Assembly (NCBI RefSeq): GCF_000482385.1
Contig: NZ_AXVD01000016.1
Location: 102,550-166,549, forward strand
Direction: 5' to 3'
Length of the DNA: 64,000 nucleotides
Source of the DNA: Nocardia sp. CNY236
GTDB lineage: Bacteria; Actinomycetota; Actinomycetes; Mycobacteriales; Mycobacteriaceae
The notes below the pieces were generated by a model. It saw nothing but the letters and a program-made list of their open reading frames with translations, was not told the DNA's origin and made no database searches. Positions 9,844 through 20,586 of this stretch are shown piece by piece. The position numbers and the translations under genes were made by a program. Position 1 is the stretch's first letter, and each line of letters begins with the position of its first letter.

Positions 9844-10602
9844 ATGGATCGGGTGGACAGCACCGCGCGGCGGGTCGTGTTGGTGACCGGTGCTTCGCGC
9901 AGCATCGGGGCGGAGACCGCGCGGAGGTTGGCTGCACCGGATGTTCACGTCGTCATCAACTACCGCGAGAAGAGCAAACGCGCACAGGCCGTGGTCGACG
10001 ACATCATCGCCGCTGGCGGCAGCGCGTCGGCCATCGGTGCAGATCTTGCCAGCACCGCGGACGTCACCGCGATGGTGGGGCAGATCGGCGAACAGTTCGG
10101 TCGTCTGGACGCGGTCGTGCTCAACGCGTCCGGCGGACTGGAACGAGATGCCGAGCCCGGCTATGCGCTTCGGATCAATCGCGATGCTCAGGTCCGCTTG
10201 ACCGGCCTCGTGGTGCCGCTGATGCCCCCTGGTGGGCGGATCGTGTTCGTCACCAGCCATCAAGCGCACTTCCACAGCACGGGCAGGGCATTACCGGAGG
10301 GATACGAACCGATCGCGGCCAGCAAACGCGCCGGCGAGGATGCGCTTCGGGCACTCATCCCTGAATTCGGCACTCGTGGAATCGAATTCGTCGTCGTCTC
10401 CGGTGACATGGTCGATGGAACGATCATCGTTCGTCTGCTCGAGCGCCGCGACCCCGGGGCAGTCGCCGCCCGGCGCAGCACCGGGCAGCTGCCGACCTTG
10501 GACCAATTCGCAGATGCCATCGTGCAGGCTCTCGACGCCCCGGTTCCCGACGGGCACACCGTGTACATCGGCGGCGACGACTACCTCATACCTTCGACCT
10601 GA
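9844..10602 (+). CDS. Short-chain dehydrogenase/reductase
   Basis: The product has 252 residues from the ATG at 9844, preceded by AAGGAGG. The Rossmann motif is VLVTGASRSIGAETARRL near residue 11, followed by NASGG as the NAG-type motif. The usual catalytic YxxxK is not obvious: after SSH the region reads EGYEPIAASKRAGEDAL, giving Tyr and Lys separated by five residues instead of three, so activity may be altered. It is divergently paired with the HxlR regulator. Substrate unknown. Confidence 0.85.
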   Translation: MDRVDSTARRVVLVTGASRSIGAETARRLAAPDVHVVINYREKSKRAQAVVDDIIAAGGSASAIGADLASTADVTAMVGQIGEQFGRLDAVVLNASGGLERDAEPGYALRINRDAQVRLTGLVVPLMPPGGRIVFVTSHQAHFHSTGRALPEGYEPIAASKRAGEDALRALIPEFGTRGIEFVVVSGDMVDGTIIVRLLERRDPGAVAARRSTGQLPTLDQFADAIVQALDAPVPDGHTVYIGGDDYLIPST

Positions 10603-10614
10603 GGGTCGGAACCG

Positions 10615-11310
<696 letters not shown>

Positions 11311-11332
11311 CTATCAATCTGGTGCGTGAGTG

Positions 11333-12754
11333 TCAATGTTGTTGGCCCACTTGGGTCTCGAGAGTTCTCCGCTCCGGGTGTGGCCGCGGCCGGTCGCTCC
11401 GCGTCGTGTCGAGCAGTGTGAGGTAGCGGTGGAGCAAGAGAGCGGCCGTAGCGGCCAGGCCCGCGGTCAGTCCACACCAGATGCCGGCGGCGCCGAGTCC
11501 AGCGGGGAAAGCGAGCAGCACCGCGCCGGGCAGACCGACACCCCAGTAGCCGATCAGGGACAGACGCAAGCCCGCGCGCGTCGCCCCCAGACCACGCAGC
11601 AGGCCGATCCCGATGTTCTGGGCGGCATCGAAGAACTGCAGCACGATGCCGATCAGCAACAGCGTGTGCGCGATCCGGATGGCATCGGCGTCGGCGGAGT
11701 CCAAGAAGGGCGACAGCACCAGGCCGGGTACAACCGCGTACAGCAGGCCGGTGACGGCTGCGACCACCGCGGCATGGCGCAGCACGAGCCGGGCCAGAGT
11801 CCGTGCTCGCTGGCGTTCGTCCCGGGCGACGGCGTGGCTGACCAGGATCGACACCCCGTGCGATAGGCCGATGGCCACCTGGAACACGATGTAGATGATC
11901 TGATAGACCACATTGTGCGCCGCCAGGGCCGCCGGTCCGAGTGCGCCCATCGCCAGAGCGAGTACGGAGAACATTCCCGCCTCGGAGCCATAGGTGAGTG
12001 CGATCGGGATCCCCAGTCGCAGTTCTGCCCGGACCGTTGTGGCCCGCGCGGGCAGGGGGCTCACCGGCAGTGAGGGCCCGAGTCGGCTGTCGCGCCGAAC
12101 CATCACCCAGAACACTCCGACCGTGATCGTGTGCACCAGTGAGGTCGCCACGCCGATCCCGGTGAGACCCACGGCGGGTAACCCGGCTCGGCCGTGGATG
12201 AACCCCAGAGCCAGTACCAGGTTCACGACGACCGAGCCCAGTGTCACCAGCAGCAGCGCCTGTGGACGCTGCATACCGACGGTGTACTGCCGCAACACCT
12301 GGAACCACAAGCAGGGCACCAGGCCCGGTGCGAGCGCCACCAGTAGGGGCCGGGTGTCGGCCAGCACTCCGGGATCCTGTCCGAGCCACGGCAGCGCCCA
12401 GCCGAGACCGATCAACACCGCACCGCCGACGATCCCGCCGACCGTAGCGATCAGGAAACTGGATCGCACCAGGTCGTGGATCTCCTCCTCGGGAGACTCT
12501 GCGCGCGTGTCCGCGCCGCTCACCGCGGCGGCGATCCGGTTTCCGGTGGCGGTGATCAATCCGACGCACATGGTGCGGATCTGATTGAACAGCACGATCG
12601 CCAAGCCGCCGGCTGCGACCTGCCGCACGCCGAGGGTGCCCATCAGCGCGATATTGGTCGTGGACATGGCGACTTGCGCCAGCTGAGTCACCGCGATCGG
12701 CGTGGCCAGCGTGGTCAGCCGCCAGCCGTCGCCGGTGAAGCTGCGCGGCTTCAC
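11333..12754 (-). CDS. MATE-family efflux transporter, probable exporter of the cassette product
   Basis: This 473-residue protein has 12 predicted hydrophobic segments in two repeated halves, with the MATE feature of TPIAVTQLAQVAMSTTNIALMG in helix 1 and matching motifs in the second half (TYGSEAGMFSVLALAMGAL). MATE carriers use H+ or Na+ gradients to expel small molecules. The coding frame is open well upstream, but the GTG at 12754 has GGAG 7 nt before it and gives the usual MATE length. It begins 22 bp after the stop of the SbnA-like gene, so it is almost certainly in the same operon. Export of the pathway product is inferred from position. Confidence 0.92.
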   Translation of the reverse strand: MKPRSFTGDGWRLTTLATPIAVTQLAQVAMSTTNIALMGTLGVRQVAAGGLAIVLFNQIRTMCVGLITATGNRIAAAVSGADTRAESPEEEIHDLVRSSFLIATVGGIVGGAVLIGLGWALPWLGQDPGVLADTRPLLVALAPGLVPCLWFQVLRQYTVGMQRPQALLLVTLGSVVVNLVLALGFIHGRAGLPAVGLTGIGVATSLVHTITVGVFWVMVRRDSRLGPSLPVSPLPARATTVRAELRLGIPIALTYGSEAGMFSVLALAMGALGPAALAAHNVVYQIIYIVFQVAIGLSHGVSILVSHAVARDERQRARTLARLVLRHAAVVAAVTGLLYAVVPGLVLSPFLDSADADAIRIAHTLLLIGIVLQFFDAAQNIGIGLLRGLGATRAGLRLSLIGYWGVGLPGAVLLAFPAGLGAAGIWCGLTAGLAATAALLLHRYLTLLDTTRSDRPRPHPERRTLETQVGQQH

Positions 12755-12776
12755 CGGACCGTCTCCGCTACCGGGC

Positions 12777-13808
12777 TCATCGCGCCTCCACGAACCCGTG
12801 TCGGGGGGCGGGTCGGTAGCGTCGCAGCAACTGCACAACCTCCTGCTCCGCGTCGGCGTCGAGCAGGCCACGGTCGCGCATCCAGCTGTTGTCGAACACT
12901 GTGTCCAGGTATTTTTCACCGCCGTCGCACACAATGGTGACCACGGTCGATCCGGGTGGGAACTGCGCCAACCGCGTGAGCGCAGCGTGCACCGAGCCGC
13001 CCGCGGAGCCGCCGAGCATCAATCCCACCTCGGTCGCCACGGCCCGTGCGGTGGCGAAGGCCGCGGTGTCGGAGACCTTCACTCCTTCGTCGAGCAGGGA
13101 ATAGTCCACAGCGGCGCCGATCGTGGCGCCGGGCGGGGTTCCGGTGCCGGACTGCCAGTACGGTCCGCCCGATCCGCCGAAAGCGATCGAACCGACCGGT
13201 TCGACTCCGACCACGTAGGGGACGCAGCCGAGTTCGCGCAGCCGCGTCGCGGCACCGAACAACGACCCGCCGGTACCCACCGCCGACAGCAGGATGTCGA
13301 CCCGATCCACATCCTCGAGCAACTCCTCGGCCATCGCGTAGTACCCCATTGCGTTGGCGGTGTTGTTGTGCTGTTCGGTGAAGTACGCGTTCTCCCGTTC
13401 GGCAGCCATTGCCTCGGCCAGATCCTCGCGGGCCGAGGTGGCCAAGTCGTCATTCCCTTCGTCGGCGACGAACACCAGGTCCGCGCCCATTGCTCGCATT
13501 GCGCGCAGCTTGTCCTTACTGGCGTGGTGGTCGACCACCGCGGTGAAGCGGTATCCACGTTCGGCAGCCACCACCGCGAGGCCCAGCCCGGTATTCCCGG
13601 ACGTGGATTCGATGATATGCCCGCCACTTCTCAGCAATCCACGGTGCTCGGCGTCGAGTATCATGTGCCGCGCCATCCTGATCTTGGCTGCGCCGGTGGG
13701 GTTGAACTGCTCGAGTTTCAGCAGCAGGCGAGTTCCTGTCTGGGTGGCCGCGAGCTCGAACAGCGGCGTGCGGCCGATCAGATCCGTCACTCGCGTGACG
13801 AGCGGCAT
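12777..13808 (-). CDS. sbnA-like: SbnA-like PLP synthase (cysteine-synthase family; probable diaminopropionate precursor enzyme)
   Basis: This 343-residue fold-II PLP enzyme has the Schiff-base lysine at residue 42 (NPTGAAKIRMA) and the substrate loop STSGNTG at 68-74. The phosphate-binding loop is GTGGS. SbnA of Staphylococcus aureus joins O-phospho-L-serine and L-glutamate to make N-(1-amino-1-carboxy-2-ethyl)-glutamate, which SbnB then splits to L-2,3-diaminopropionate. An SbnB-like gene two genes upstream supports this role over cysteine synthesis, and a separate cbs exists at 32.7 kb. The ATG has GGAG 8 nt upstream. An O-acetylserine or O-phosphoserine sulfhydrylase remains the alternative. 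Confidence 0.85.
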   Translation of the reverse strand: MPLVTRVTDLIGRTPLFELAATQTGTRLLLKLEQFNPTGAAKIRMARHMILDAEHRGLLRSGGHIIESTSGNTGLGLAVVAAERGYRFTAVVDHHASKDKLRAMRAMGADLVFVADEGNDDLATSAREDLAEAMAAERENAYFTEQHNNTANAMGYYAMAEELLEDVDRVDILLSAVGTGGSLFGAATRLRELGCVPYVVGVEPVGSIAFGGSGGPYWQSGTGTPPGATIGAAVDYSLLDEGVKVSDTAAFATARAVATEVGLMLGGSAGGSVHAALTRLAQFPPGSTVVTIVCDGGEKYLDTVFDNSWMRDRGLLDADAEQEVVQLLRRYRPAPRHGFVEAR

Positions 13809-13871
13809 GGAGTACTCCTGTGTCGGGTCGAGGGGAGCGATTGTGTCGTGTCGAGGGAAGCGAGGGACGAA

Positions 13872-15338
13872 TCACGGTCGGCTACTGTCGCGTGTCCAGC
13901 GGAAGCGTCCGTCGGGCGCATCGTAGAGCGCGATTTTCGGCGGAATCGGCAGTTCGTGGAAGGCGGACTCGTTCGAATCCATTTGGTAGCCAGCGGTGTT
14001 CGGGTAGATCAGCAGATCGCCGACCTCGGCCGGGCGAGGCAGCGGCACTCGCCGCCAGCTGAGCATGTCGGAATCCAGACAGGTGGCCGCGCCGATACTG
14101 GTGGGTGTCGGTGCGCCGGGACGCTGCGGCCACAGCAAGGGATCGGGCAGGTACTCGCTGTCGAACCACTGCTCCGACAGGCTCAAACTGCTGCCGTCGA
14201 CGGTCAGCACCTGGTAGGGCCGGTCGTGGGCGTATCTGGTCTTGCTGCCTTGCACCCGGAAGGCGGTGCATCCCGCGTGCGCGAGCAGCGCGCGGCCCGG
14301 TTCGATCGCGAGTTGGATACCGTTGTCGCGTAACCTCCGAGCCAGATCCTGGTGGTCGAGGATATCGGCAAGCATCGCCGGCCCGGGCTTCGGGAAATGA
14401 TAGGGGTAATAGGAGTCGAAGGACTTGCCCGAGTGGAACCAGCGGCGGCAGGCGCGTTCAGCGAACTGCGCGGCGGCCTGGCCCGGGACGTAGTCGACGC
14501 CGAACCCGCCACCGATCGAGACGAGGGTGGCCGCATGACCGAGGGCGCGGGCGTATAGGCAGCGGGCGATCAGCTCACCCGCGAGTTCGGCACGCGCTTC
14601 AGCGTCGTATCCGGACAGGTGAAAGCTGAAACCCTCCAGTCGAAGTGCGTCGCTGCTGCCGCAGATATCCAGTGCGGCAGAGATTTCGGCATCGGTCATA
14701 CCGAATCGACTCGCTGAGGCGGCGGGCAGAACGCGGATCATCGTGCGCGCCGGCGCCGGGCCGGCAAGCGCCGCGAGCCGGTCGAGTTCGCCGATGTCGT
14801 CCACTGTGATCAGGGCGCCGTGTCGGGCGGCGAGCCAGAGCAGGTCGTCCGCCTTGGCCGGGCCGGTGACCATGAGTTCCTCCCCACGCACGCCTTGGGC
14901 CATCGCGGCGGTCAGCTCGCCTACACTGGCCACATCGATGCCCGCGCCGCGCTGCGCGCACGTGCGTGCGACGCACGCGGCCTTGTTCGACTTCTTGCCG
15001 TAATAGATCGTGCCGCGGACACCCGCGTGTGTGAAAGCGGCGCGGAACGCGTCGATATTGTCGGCCACGCGGGGCGGATACATCACATGAAAGGGCCCGC
15101 CGATCGCGAAGGCGAGCTCGCCGAGCAGCGTTGGATCCTCGAGCAGGCGCCGCTCCCACGGGTCCAGTCGTGCCGGCATGGGGGCCGCGCTGATCGAGTC
15201 GTCGACGGTGCACATCGCGTCGCCGGGGACGCCGCCACCCGCCGCGGCAGTGGCTGGTGCGATCGCGCCGGGTGCGCCGATCCGCTCGGCGCCCTCGTGC
15301 TCGAGCTCCGCAGCGATACTCCCGTCCGTCAGTCCCAC
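13872..15338 (-). CDS. Fold-III PLP-dependent decarboxylase (SbnH/diaminopimelate decarboxylase-like)
   Basis: The protein has about 488 residues. The alanine-racemase-like barrel carries the PLP lysine in YYGKKSN near residue 116, SIGGGFGVDY as the phosphate-binding glycine loop and EPGRALL. The C-terminal beta domain has CLDSD, the probable catalytic cysteine, and NTAGYQMD. Relatives decarboxylate D-configured or side-chain amino acids, and SbnH decarboxylates a citryl-diaminopropionate intermediate. The frame is open further upstream through the 27-bp repeats, but a GTG at 15338 follows GGAGG by 6 nt and is the best start; an ATG at 15215 is the fallback. Substrate is inferred from context only. 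Confidence 0.83.
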   Translation of the reverse strand: MGLTDGSIAAELEHEGAERIGAPGAIAPATAAAGGGVPGDAMCTVDDSISAAPMPARLDPWERRLLEDPTLLGELAFAIGGPFHVMYPPRVADNIDAFRAAFTHAGVRGTIYYGKKSNKAACVARTCAQRGAGIDVASVGELTAAMAQGVRGEELMVTGPAKADDLLWLAARHGALITVDDIGELDRLAALAGPAPARTMIRVLPAASASRFGMTDAEISAALDICGSSDALRLEGFSFHLSGYDAEARAELAGELIARCLYARALGHAATLVSIGGGFGVDYVPGQAAAQFAERACRRWFHSGKSFDSYYPYHFPKPGPAMLADILDHQDLARRLRDNGIQLAIEPGRALLAHAGCTAFRVQGSKTRYAHDRPYQVLTVDGSSLSLSEQWFDSEYLPDPLLWPQRPGAPTPTSIGAATCLDSDMLSWRRVPLPRPAEVGDLLIYPNTAGYQMDSNESAFHELPIPPKIALYDAPDGRFRWTRDSSRP

Positions 15339-15406
15339 ACAGCACCTCCGTGCGTCAGTCCCACAGCGGCACCTCCGTGCGTCAGTCCCACAGCGGCACC
15401 TCCGTG
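15327..15406. repeat. 27-bp tandem repeat (three copies) spanning the SbnB-like stop and the decarboxylase start
   Basis: Units lie at 15380-15406, 15353-15379 and 15327-15352 (last copy 26 bp with small changes). On the coding strand each unit carries CACGGAGGTG, so the GGAGG ribosome-binding sequence is present three times. The first unit encodes the last residues of the SbnB-like protein (GTEVPLWD and stop), the second repeats that end after the stop, and the third supplies the ribosome-binding site for the GTG start of the decarboxylase. It probably arose by slippage duplication and may vary in number. Confidence 0.88.
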
Positions 15407-16404
15407 CCGCGGCCTTCTGCGATTGCTTGTTCGGCCAGCGCATGCGCGACGGCGATGTCGGTGAGCACCAACCCGCTGTTGTAGACGAAGATGCGTTCGT
15501 CGTCCGAGCGTCGGCCCGTCGTGCGCCGGTGGAGTATCTGGGGCAGTTCCGCGTCCACCGGGGGGAGTGTGCCGTCCGGGCCGGCCATATCGGTTCCGGT
15601 CAGCGCCATCTGTTCGGCGCTGGTCGCGATCACGCGGTCGGCGCCGGTCAGCGTGGAGGGGGCGAGCCCATAGCCGACGAGCACCGCGACCGAGCCCGGT
15701 GCGAGATCCTCCGATTCGAGCGCGACCTCGGTGCCCGGCCCGGCGGTGGCCAGCACGACGTCCGCGGCTGCCGATGCCTCGCGTGGATCCGCCACCGTCT
15801 CGAGCAGGGCGTGCGGGTAGTGCTCGGCGAGTTGATGGTGCACTGCGCGTAGCCCCTCGGGATGGGTGCCGTAGACCATCAGCGTGTGTAATTGCGGGTT
15901 GGCGGCGAGCAGGTGTGGAAGGGCGTGGCGGCCCTGGGTTCCGGTACCGATCAGCAGCACGCTCTCCGCACCACGGCGGACGGTCTCGCGTACCAGCAGT
16001 GCCGATACCGCCGGGGTGCGCAGCGCACCGACCCGGGCGCAATCCATGAGCGCGATCGGTGCGCCCGTGGTGTCGTCGTAGAGCGAAATGGTCGTGTAGT
16101 AGCGCGTGGTGCTGCGGTCGTGACCCGGGTCGAACTTGTAGGAGGTCTTCATCGCCACCACCCGTCGGCGGCCGTCTCGGCCGAGCATGGCATAGGCGAC
16201 CGACCAACCGTCCGGATTCGCGACGCTCGACTTGCGTGGGTTGTCCGAATCACCCGCTGCGAAAGCCAGATACGCATCTTCTACGGCGCGCACGACGGCA
16301 GCCGGCGCTATCGGGACATCGGCCAAGTCGCGGCGACTCAACACCCGCAAGGGCGTGCTTCGGTCACGAGTGTTCAACGGATCCTCGATCATTGGGTACC
16401 ACAT
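15382..16404 (-). CDS. sbnB-like: SbnB-like dehydrogenase (ornithine cyclodeaminase/mu-crystallin family)
   Basis: The protein has about 340 residues. The family signature includes NPRKSSVANPDG, VVAMKTSYKFDPGHDRSTTRYY and LMDCARVGALRTPAVSALL; the NAD-binding Rossmann loop is GTGTQGRHALPHL. SbnB oxidises the SbnA product and hydrolyses it to L-2,3-diaminopropionate and 2-oxoglutarate. Presence of an SbnA-like gene in the same operon makes this role more likely than proline or lysine cyclodeamination. Start is uncertain: ATG at 16404, ATG at 16392 and ATG at 16479 are in frame; the last would overlap the upstream gene by over 110 bp. The last codons lie in the 27-bp repeat. Confidence 0.85.
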   Translation of the reverse strand: MWYPMIEDPLNTRDRSTPLRVLSRRDLADVPIAPAAVVRAVEDAYLAFAAGDSDNPRKSSVANPDGWSVAYAMLGRDGRRRVVAMKTSYKFDPGHDRSTTRYYTTISLYDDTTGAPIALMDCARVGALRTPAVSALLVRETVRRGAESVLLIGTGTQGRHALPHLLAANPQLHTLMVYGTHPEGLRAVHHQLAEHYPHALLETVADPREASAAADVVLATAGPGTEVALESEDLAPGSVAVLVGYGLAPSTLTGADRVIATSAEQMALTGTDMAGPDGTLPPVDAELPQILHRRTTGRRSDDERIFVYNSGLVLTDIAVAHALAEQAIAEGRGTEVPLWD

Positions 16405-17518
16405 CCCGCGTTCGAGAGCGCCCGAGCGGTGGGGCGTCCACCGCTCGAAACGGGGCGACGACTCGTTGCCCATAGCCATTCTCGGCGGCTTCCCCGGCGC
16501 GGCGGCGGCGTTCGGGACGTCGAATGTTCACGCGTTTGAGCCAGCGATCGGTGCCGTCGTAGCGGGCAGTGAAGGCGGCGCGCCCATGAACTGCGACGTC
16601 GTTGTCCATCAGTAGTAGTTCACCCGGAGCGAGTGCGGCTGTCGTGCAGACGCGTTCGAGCTCTGCGGCGAGTCGTCCATAGGCCGAGCGGAATGCGGGG
16701 TCGGCGTCTTCGAGCGGGGTGTAGGCGGGGTCGTAGCGGATGGTCTGCTGATCGGGGTCGGAGGCGCTCCAGAGGATGGGAACCGGGATAGCCGAACCTC
16801 TTTCGTATCCGGTGCCGTAGGAAACGTCCGGCAGGATAGGCAGGGTCGGCGTGCTGAGTATCTCTCGGTGCTCGGCGGACAGTTGCACGCGGCGCACCGA
16901 TGACACCGTGGTGCCGACCGCGTCCGGATTGCGCAGGCAGCCCAGCATCAATAGGTTCGCTCGCCGGGGATGGAACGCATCCTCGGTGTGCGGGCTCAAC
17001 AGTGTGGTGCTGCTGGCCCCGGACTGTTCGTGTTCATGGCCGCACGTGGGGACGATGTTGTTGACCAATCTCCCGTCCTGTTGGCCCTGCCAGCCGAACG
17101 GCTCACCTGCGCAGCGGGCGAGAAGCAGCATGACGAGGTCGAATTCGAACGAGCACGGGCTGGCGTCCGGATCGCCGCACCATCGCGCAGCAGCCTGCCA
17201 GGTCGGCGGAGTAGTCCCGAATTCACTGTCCACCAAGGGAATCCGTCCGATAATTGCCGCGCCCGCTGCGGTGGCGGGGGGTCGGAGTACATGGCTCACC
17301 TCTGCGGGGAGTTCGGTGAGCCGGGCGTCGATGTGCGCGACCAGCGTCGGGTCTGCGAGTGTGCGGGCAGCCTCGGTTCGATCGGCGCGTGTGGTGCATA
17401 CGGCTGTGACTATCTCACGGGCGAGTTCGCACACCGCACGAGCCGCGTCCTCGGGTAGCTCGCGCCGTTCGAGATCAGCCGTGCGAATCGACATACGTTG
17501 GGAAAGAACACTTTTCAC
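16364..17518 (-). CDS. Fe(II)/2-oxoglutarate-dependent oxygenase, clavaminate synthase / VioC-like (amino acid beta-hydroxylase type)
   Basis: The product has about 384 residues. The iron facial triad is visible: HTED (His near residue 177, Glu near 179) and the distal His in NDVAVHGRAAF near 311, followed by an Arg-containing WLKR segment that would bind 2-oxoglutarate. The HTEDAFHP form with His-x-Glu is typical of VioC, OrfP and AsnO, which hydroxylate arginine or asparagine, rather than of TauD (His-x-Asp). The start is GTG at 17518 or TTG at 17521, since AGGAGG lies 6-9 nt upstream. It is the first gene after the iron box at 17595-17613. The hydroxylated substrate is unknown. Confidence 0.87.
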   Translation of the reverse strand: MKSVLSQRMSIRTADLERRELPEDAARAVCELAREIVTAVCTTRADRTEAARTLADPTLVAHIDARLTELPAEVSHVLRPPATAAGAAIIGRIPLVDSEFGTTPPTWQAAARWCGDPDASPCSFEFDLVMLLLARCAGEPFGWQGQQDGRLVNNIVPTCGHEHEQSGASSTTLLSPHTEDAFHPRRANLLMLGCLRNPDAVGTTVSSVRRVQLSAEHREILSTPTLPILPDVSYGTGYERGSAIPVPILWSASDPDQQTIRYDPAYTPLEDADPAFRSAYGRLAAELERVCTTAALAPGELLLMDNDVAVHGRAAFTARYDGTDRWLKRVNIRRPERRRRAGEAAENGYGQRVVAPFRAVDAPPLGRSRTRDVVPNDRGSVEHS

Positions 17519-17594
17519 CAAGAAATCCCTCCTTCGCATCGGTTCGAGAAGCAGAGGTGACGATTCGAGTTGCAAAGTAGCGGTCCCGATGAAC

Positions 17595-17613
17595 TTAAGA
17601 AAGCCTTACCTAA
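17595..17613 (-). promoter_or_regulatory. Putative IdeR/DtxR iron box
   Basis: On the minus strand the sequence is TTAGGTAAGGCTTTCTTAA. Compared with the mycobacterial IdeR consensus TTAGGTTAGGCTAACCTAA it matches at 15 of 19 positions, with the outer arms best conserved. It lies 76 bp upstream of the oxygenase start. IdeR with Fe2+ represses siderophore genes through such boxes, so the cassette would be derepressed in iron limitation. It is also 167 bp from the divergent lytic transglycosylase gene but on the far side of its likely promoter. Confidence 0.75.
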
Positions 17614-17780
17614 AAATAGGTGGATTGCGGGGCCGAATGCACAGCGGAGAGATCTGTTTCGGCCGGTACTCCGGTCGCTAAGGCTAGCCGGTATCGGCCC
17701 GCCTTCCCGGTTTCGCGCGACTCGGTGATTCACCGATCCGTAGGGGCATGGGGCCGGCTTGCGGTGCGGCCATCTGGATC

Positions 17781-18506
17781 ATGGAGGAGGTGTTGAAGAA
17801 GACCGCCGCCTCGGTGGCCGCTGTGATCGTCGTCGGGCTCGTCGGTTGCGGGATCGACCGTCCCCCAATCCCGGAGGGCATTCCGCCGGGGCCGGGTGTC
17901 CCGGTCCCGGTGATCGACCTGGACGCTCCGGGCCGTACCGCGGTCCAACTGCGTGGCTGGGCGGCGGACCAGGCCGACGCGATGGACATCCCGCCGATCG
18001 CCTTGGAGGCATACGGCTACGCGGCGGCCGTCATGGCCAGGGCCCGGCCCGACTGTGGTATCGCATGGACCACGCTTGCCGGCATCGCCAGCGTGGAGAG
18101 CCAGCACGGGAGACACCGCGGGGCGGCGATCGCCGCCGACGGTTCGGTCAGTCCGCCGATCATCGGCATCCCTCTCGACGGCTCTGCCGGGGTGGCGCTG
18201 ATCGAGGACACCGACAGCGGCGCGCTCGATGGTGACGCGGTCTACGACCGCGCCGTCGGCCCGCTGCAGTTCATCCCGGAAACCTGGGAGCGGTGGGGTG
18301 TCGACGCCAATGGCGACGAGGTGATCGACCCGCAGAACATCGACGACGCCGCCCTGACCGCGGCGCGCTACCTGTGCGCCAGAGGCGGCGACCTCACCTC
18401 GGAACGCGGCTGGCAGCGGGCGCTGCTGGCCTACAACCAGTCGCACGGATACCTGCTCACGGTGCGCGACCGGGCTGCGATCTACAGCATTGGACACAGG
18501 ATGTGA
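17781..18506 (+). CDS. lpqU: LpqU-like lipoprotein lytic transglycosylase
   Basis: This 241-residue protein has a signal peptide ending in the lipobox GLVGC (Cys near residue 23), so it is lipid-anchored outside the membrane. The catalytic domain belongs to the MltB/SLT_2 type: the Glu in ASVESQHGRH is the likely acid catalyst, and AVGPLQFIPETW with AARYLCARGGDL and LLAYNQSHGYL follow. It cleaves peptidoglycan glycan strands to 1,6-anhydro ends. Position directly before eno matches lpqU-eno in M. tuberculosis. ATG 17781 is chosen because it gives a compact signal peptide; ATG 17748 is possible. Confidence 0.9.
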   Translation: MEEVLKKTAASVAAVIVVGLVGCGIDRPPIPEGIPPGPGVPVPVIDLDAPGRTAVQLRGWAADQADAMDIPPIALEAYGYAAAVMARARPDCGIAWTTLAGIASVESQHGRHRGAAIAADGSVSPPIIGIPLDGSAGVALIEDTDSGALDGDAVYDRAVGPLQFIPETWERWGVDANGDEVIDPQNIDDAALTAARYLCARGGDLTSERGWQRALLAYNQSHGYLLTVRDRAAIYSIGHRM

Positions 18507-18555
18507 TCCGTCGCTCCCGGTGTGCCGGTTACCGGTCACCCCGCAGGGGCGATAG

Positions 18556-19905
<1,350 letters not shown>

Positions 19906-19992
19906 CACCGCAGCGCGGCCCTGGAGGCGGTCACTGGTGAGAGCATGACGTGCCCGGGGAGCACCGCGAGCTGGATACCGTAGAGGCATGAC

Positions 19993-20586
19993 ATGACCGA
20001 GCGACGTGCGCGGGGCACCAGTCCGGCTGGACGAGAAGACCGCCGCCAATCGCGTGCCGCCAGGTCACGTCCGGCCGATGCGGCCGGCACGCGCGCCCGA
20101 CGGCGATCGGAGGCCGCGGACAGACAGCCGGGGGCGCGCCGGTCCGAACCGCGCGCCACGGTGCGTGAGCGCACCGTGCTCGGACTGTCCACCGGTAAGG
20201 CGGTGATCTTCGCGATGGTGGTGTGCGCTCTCGCACTGACTCTGGCCGTGCCGATGCGCACGTATCTGTCGCAACGCGCCGAGGCGGCGCGGCTGGAGCA
20301 GCATCGGCAGGAGCTGGAAGCCGACCTGGCCCGGTTGCGCGATCGCCGTGTCCAGCAACAAGATCCGGCGTATATCCGCGCCGAAGCGCGAGACCGACTT
20401 CGTCTGGTGATGCCGGGCGAGACGCCCTACATCGTGCAGGTGCCCGGCATCGAAGCGCCCCCACCGTCTCCGGCGCCTACCAAGGTCAGGGAACCCGATC
20501 CCTGGTACACCGAATTGTGGCGCGATATATCCGAGCCGCGCTCGACCGCCGAACCGGCGCCGTCTCCACCGGAAGGACCCAGGTGA
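19993..20586 (+). CDS. ftsB: FtsB-like septum formation initiator (FtsB/DivIC)
   Basis: This 197-residue bitopic protein has a long basic N-terminal cytoplasmic tail of about 70 residues, one membrane helix (GKAVIFAMVVCALALTLAVP), then a coiled coil (QRAEAARLEQHRQELEADL), and the DPAYIRAEARDRLRLVMPGE motif of DivIC/FtsB. It belongs to the FtsQLB divisome complex. The extended basic tail and the Pro-rich C-terminus are normal for actinobacteria. The stop overlaps the DUF501 start by 4 bp (GTGA). Confidence 0.93.
   Translation: MTERRARGTSPAGREDRRQSRAARSRPADAAGTRARRRSEAADRQPGARRSEPRATVRERTVLGLSTGKAVIFAMVVCALALTLAVPMRTYLSQRAEAARLEQHRQELEADLARLRDRRVQQQDPAYIRAEARDRLRLVMPGETPYIVQVPGIEAPPPSPAPTKVREPDPWYTELWRDISEPRSTAEPAPSPPEGPR

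Noticed and set aside
12777..13808. SbnA-like gene as the housekeeping cysteine synthase
   Set aside because: Its operon with an SbnB-like gene, decarboxylase, oxygenase and exporter, plus the iron box, argues for a specialised role. The possibility is kept open in the annotation.
15327..15406. Direct repeats as a CRISPR array
   Set aside because: The three units are contiguous with no spacers and lie across coding sequence, and there are no cas genes in the window.
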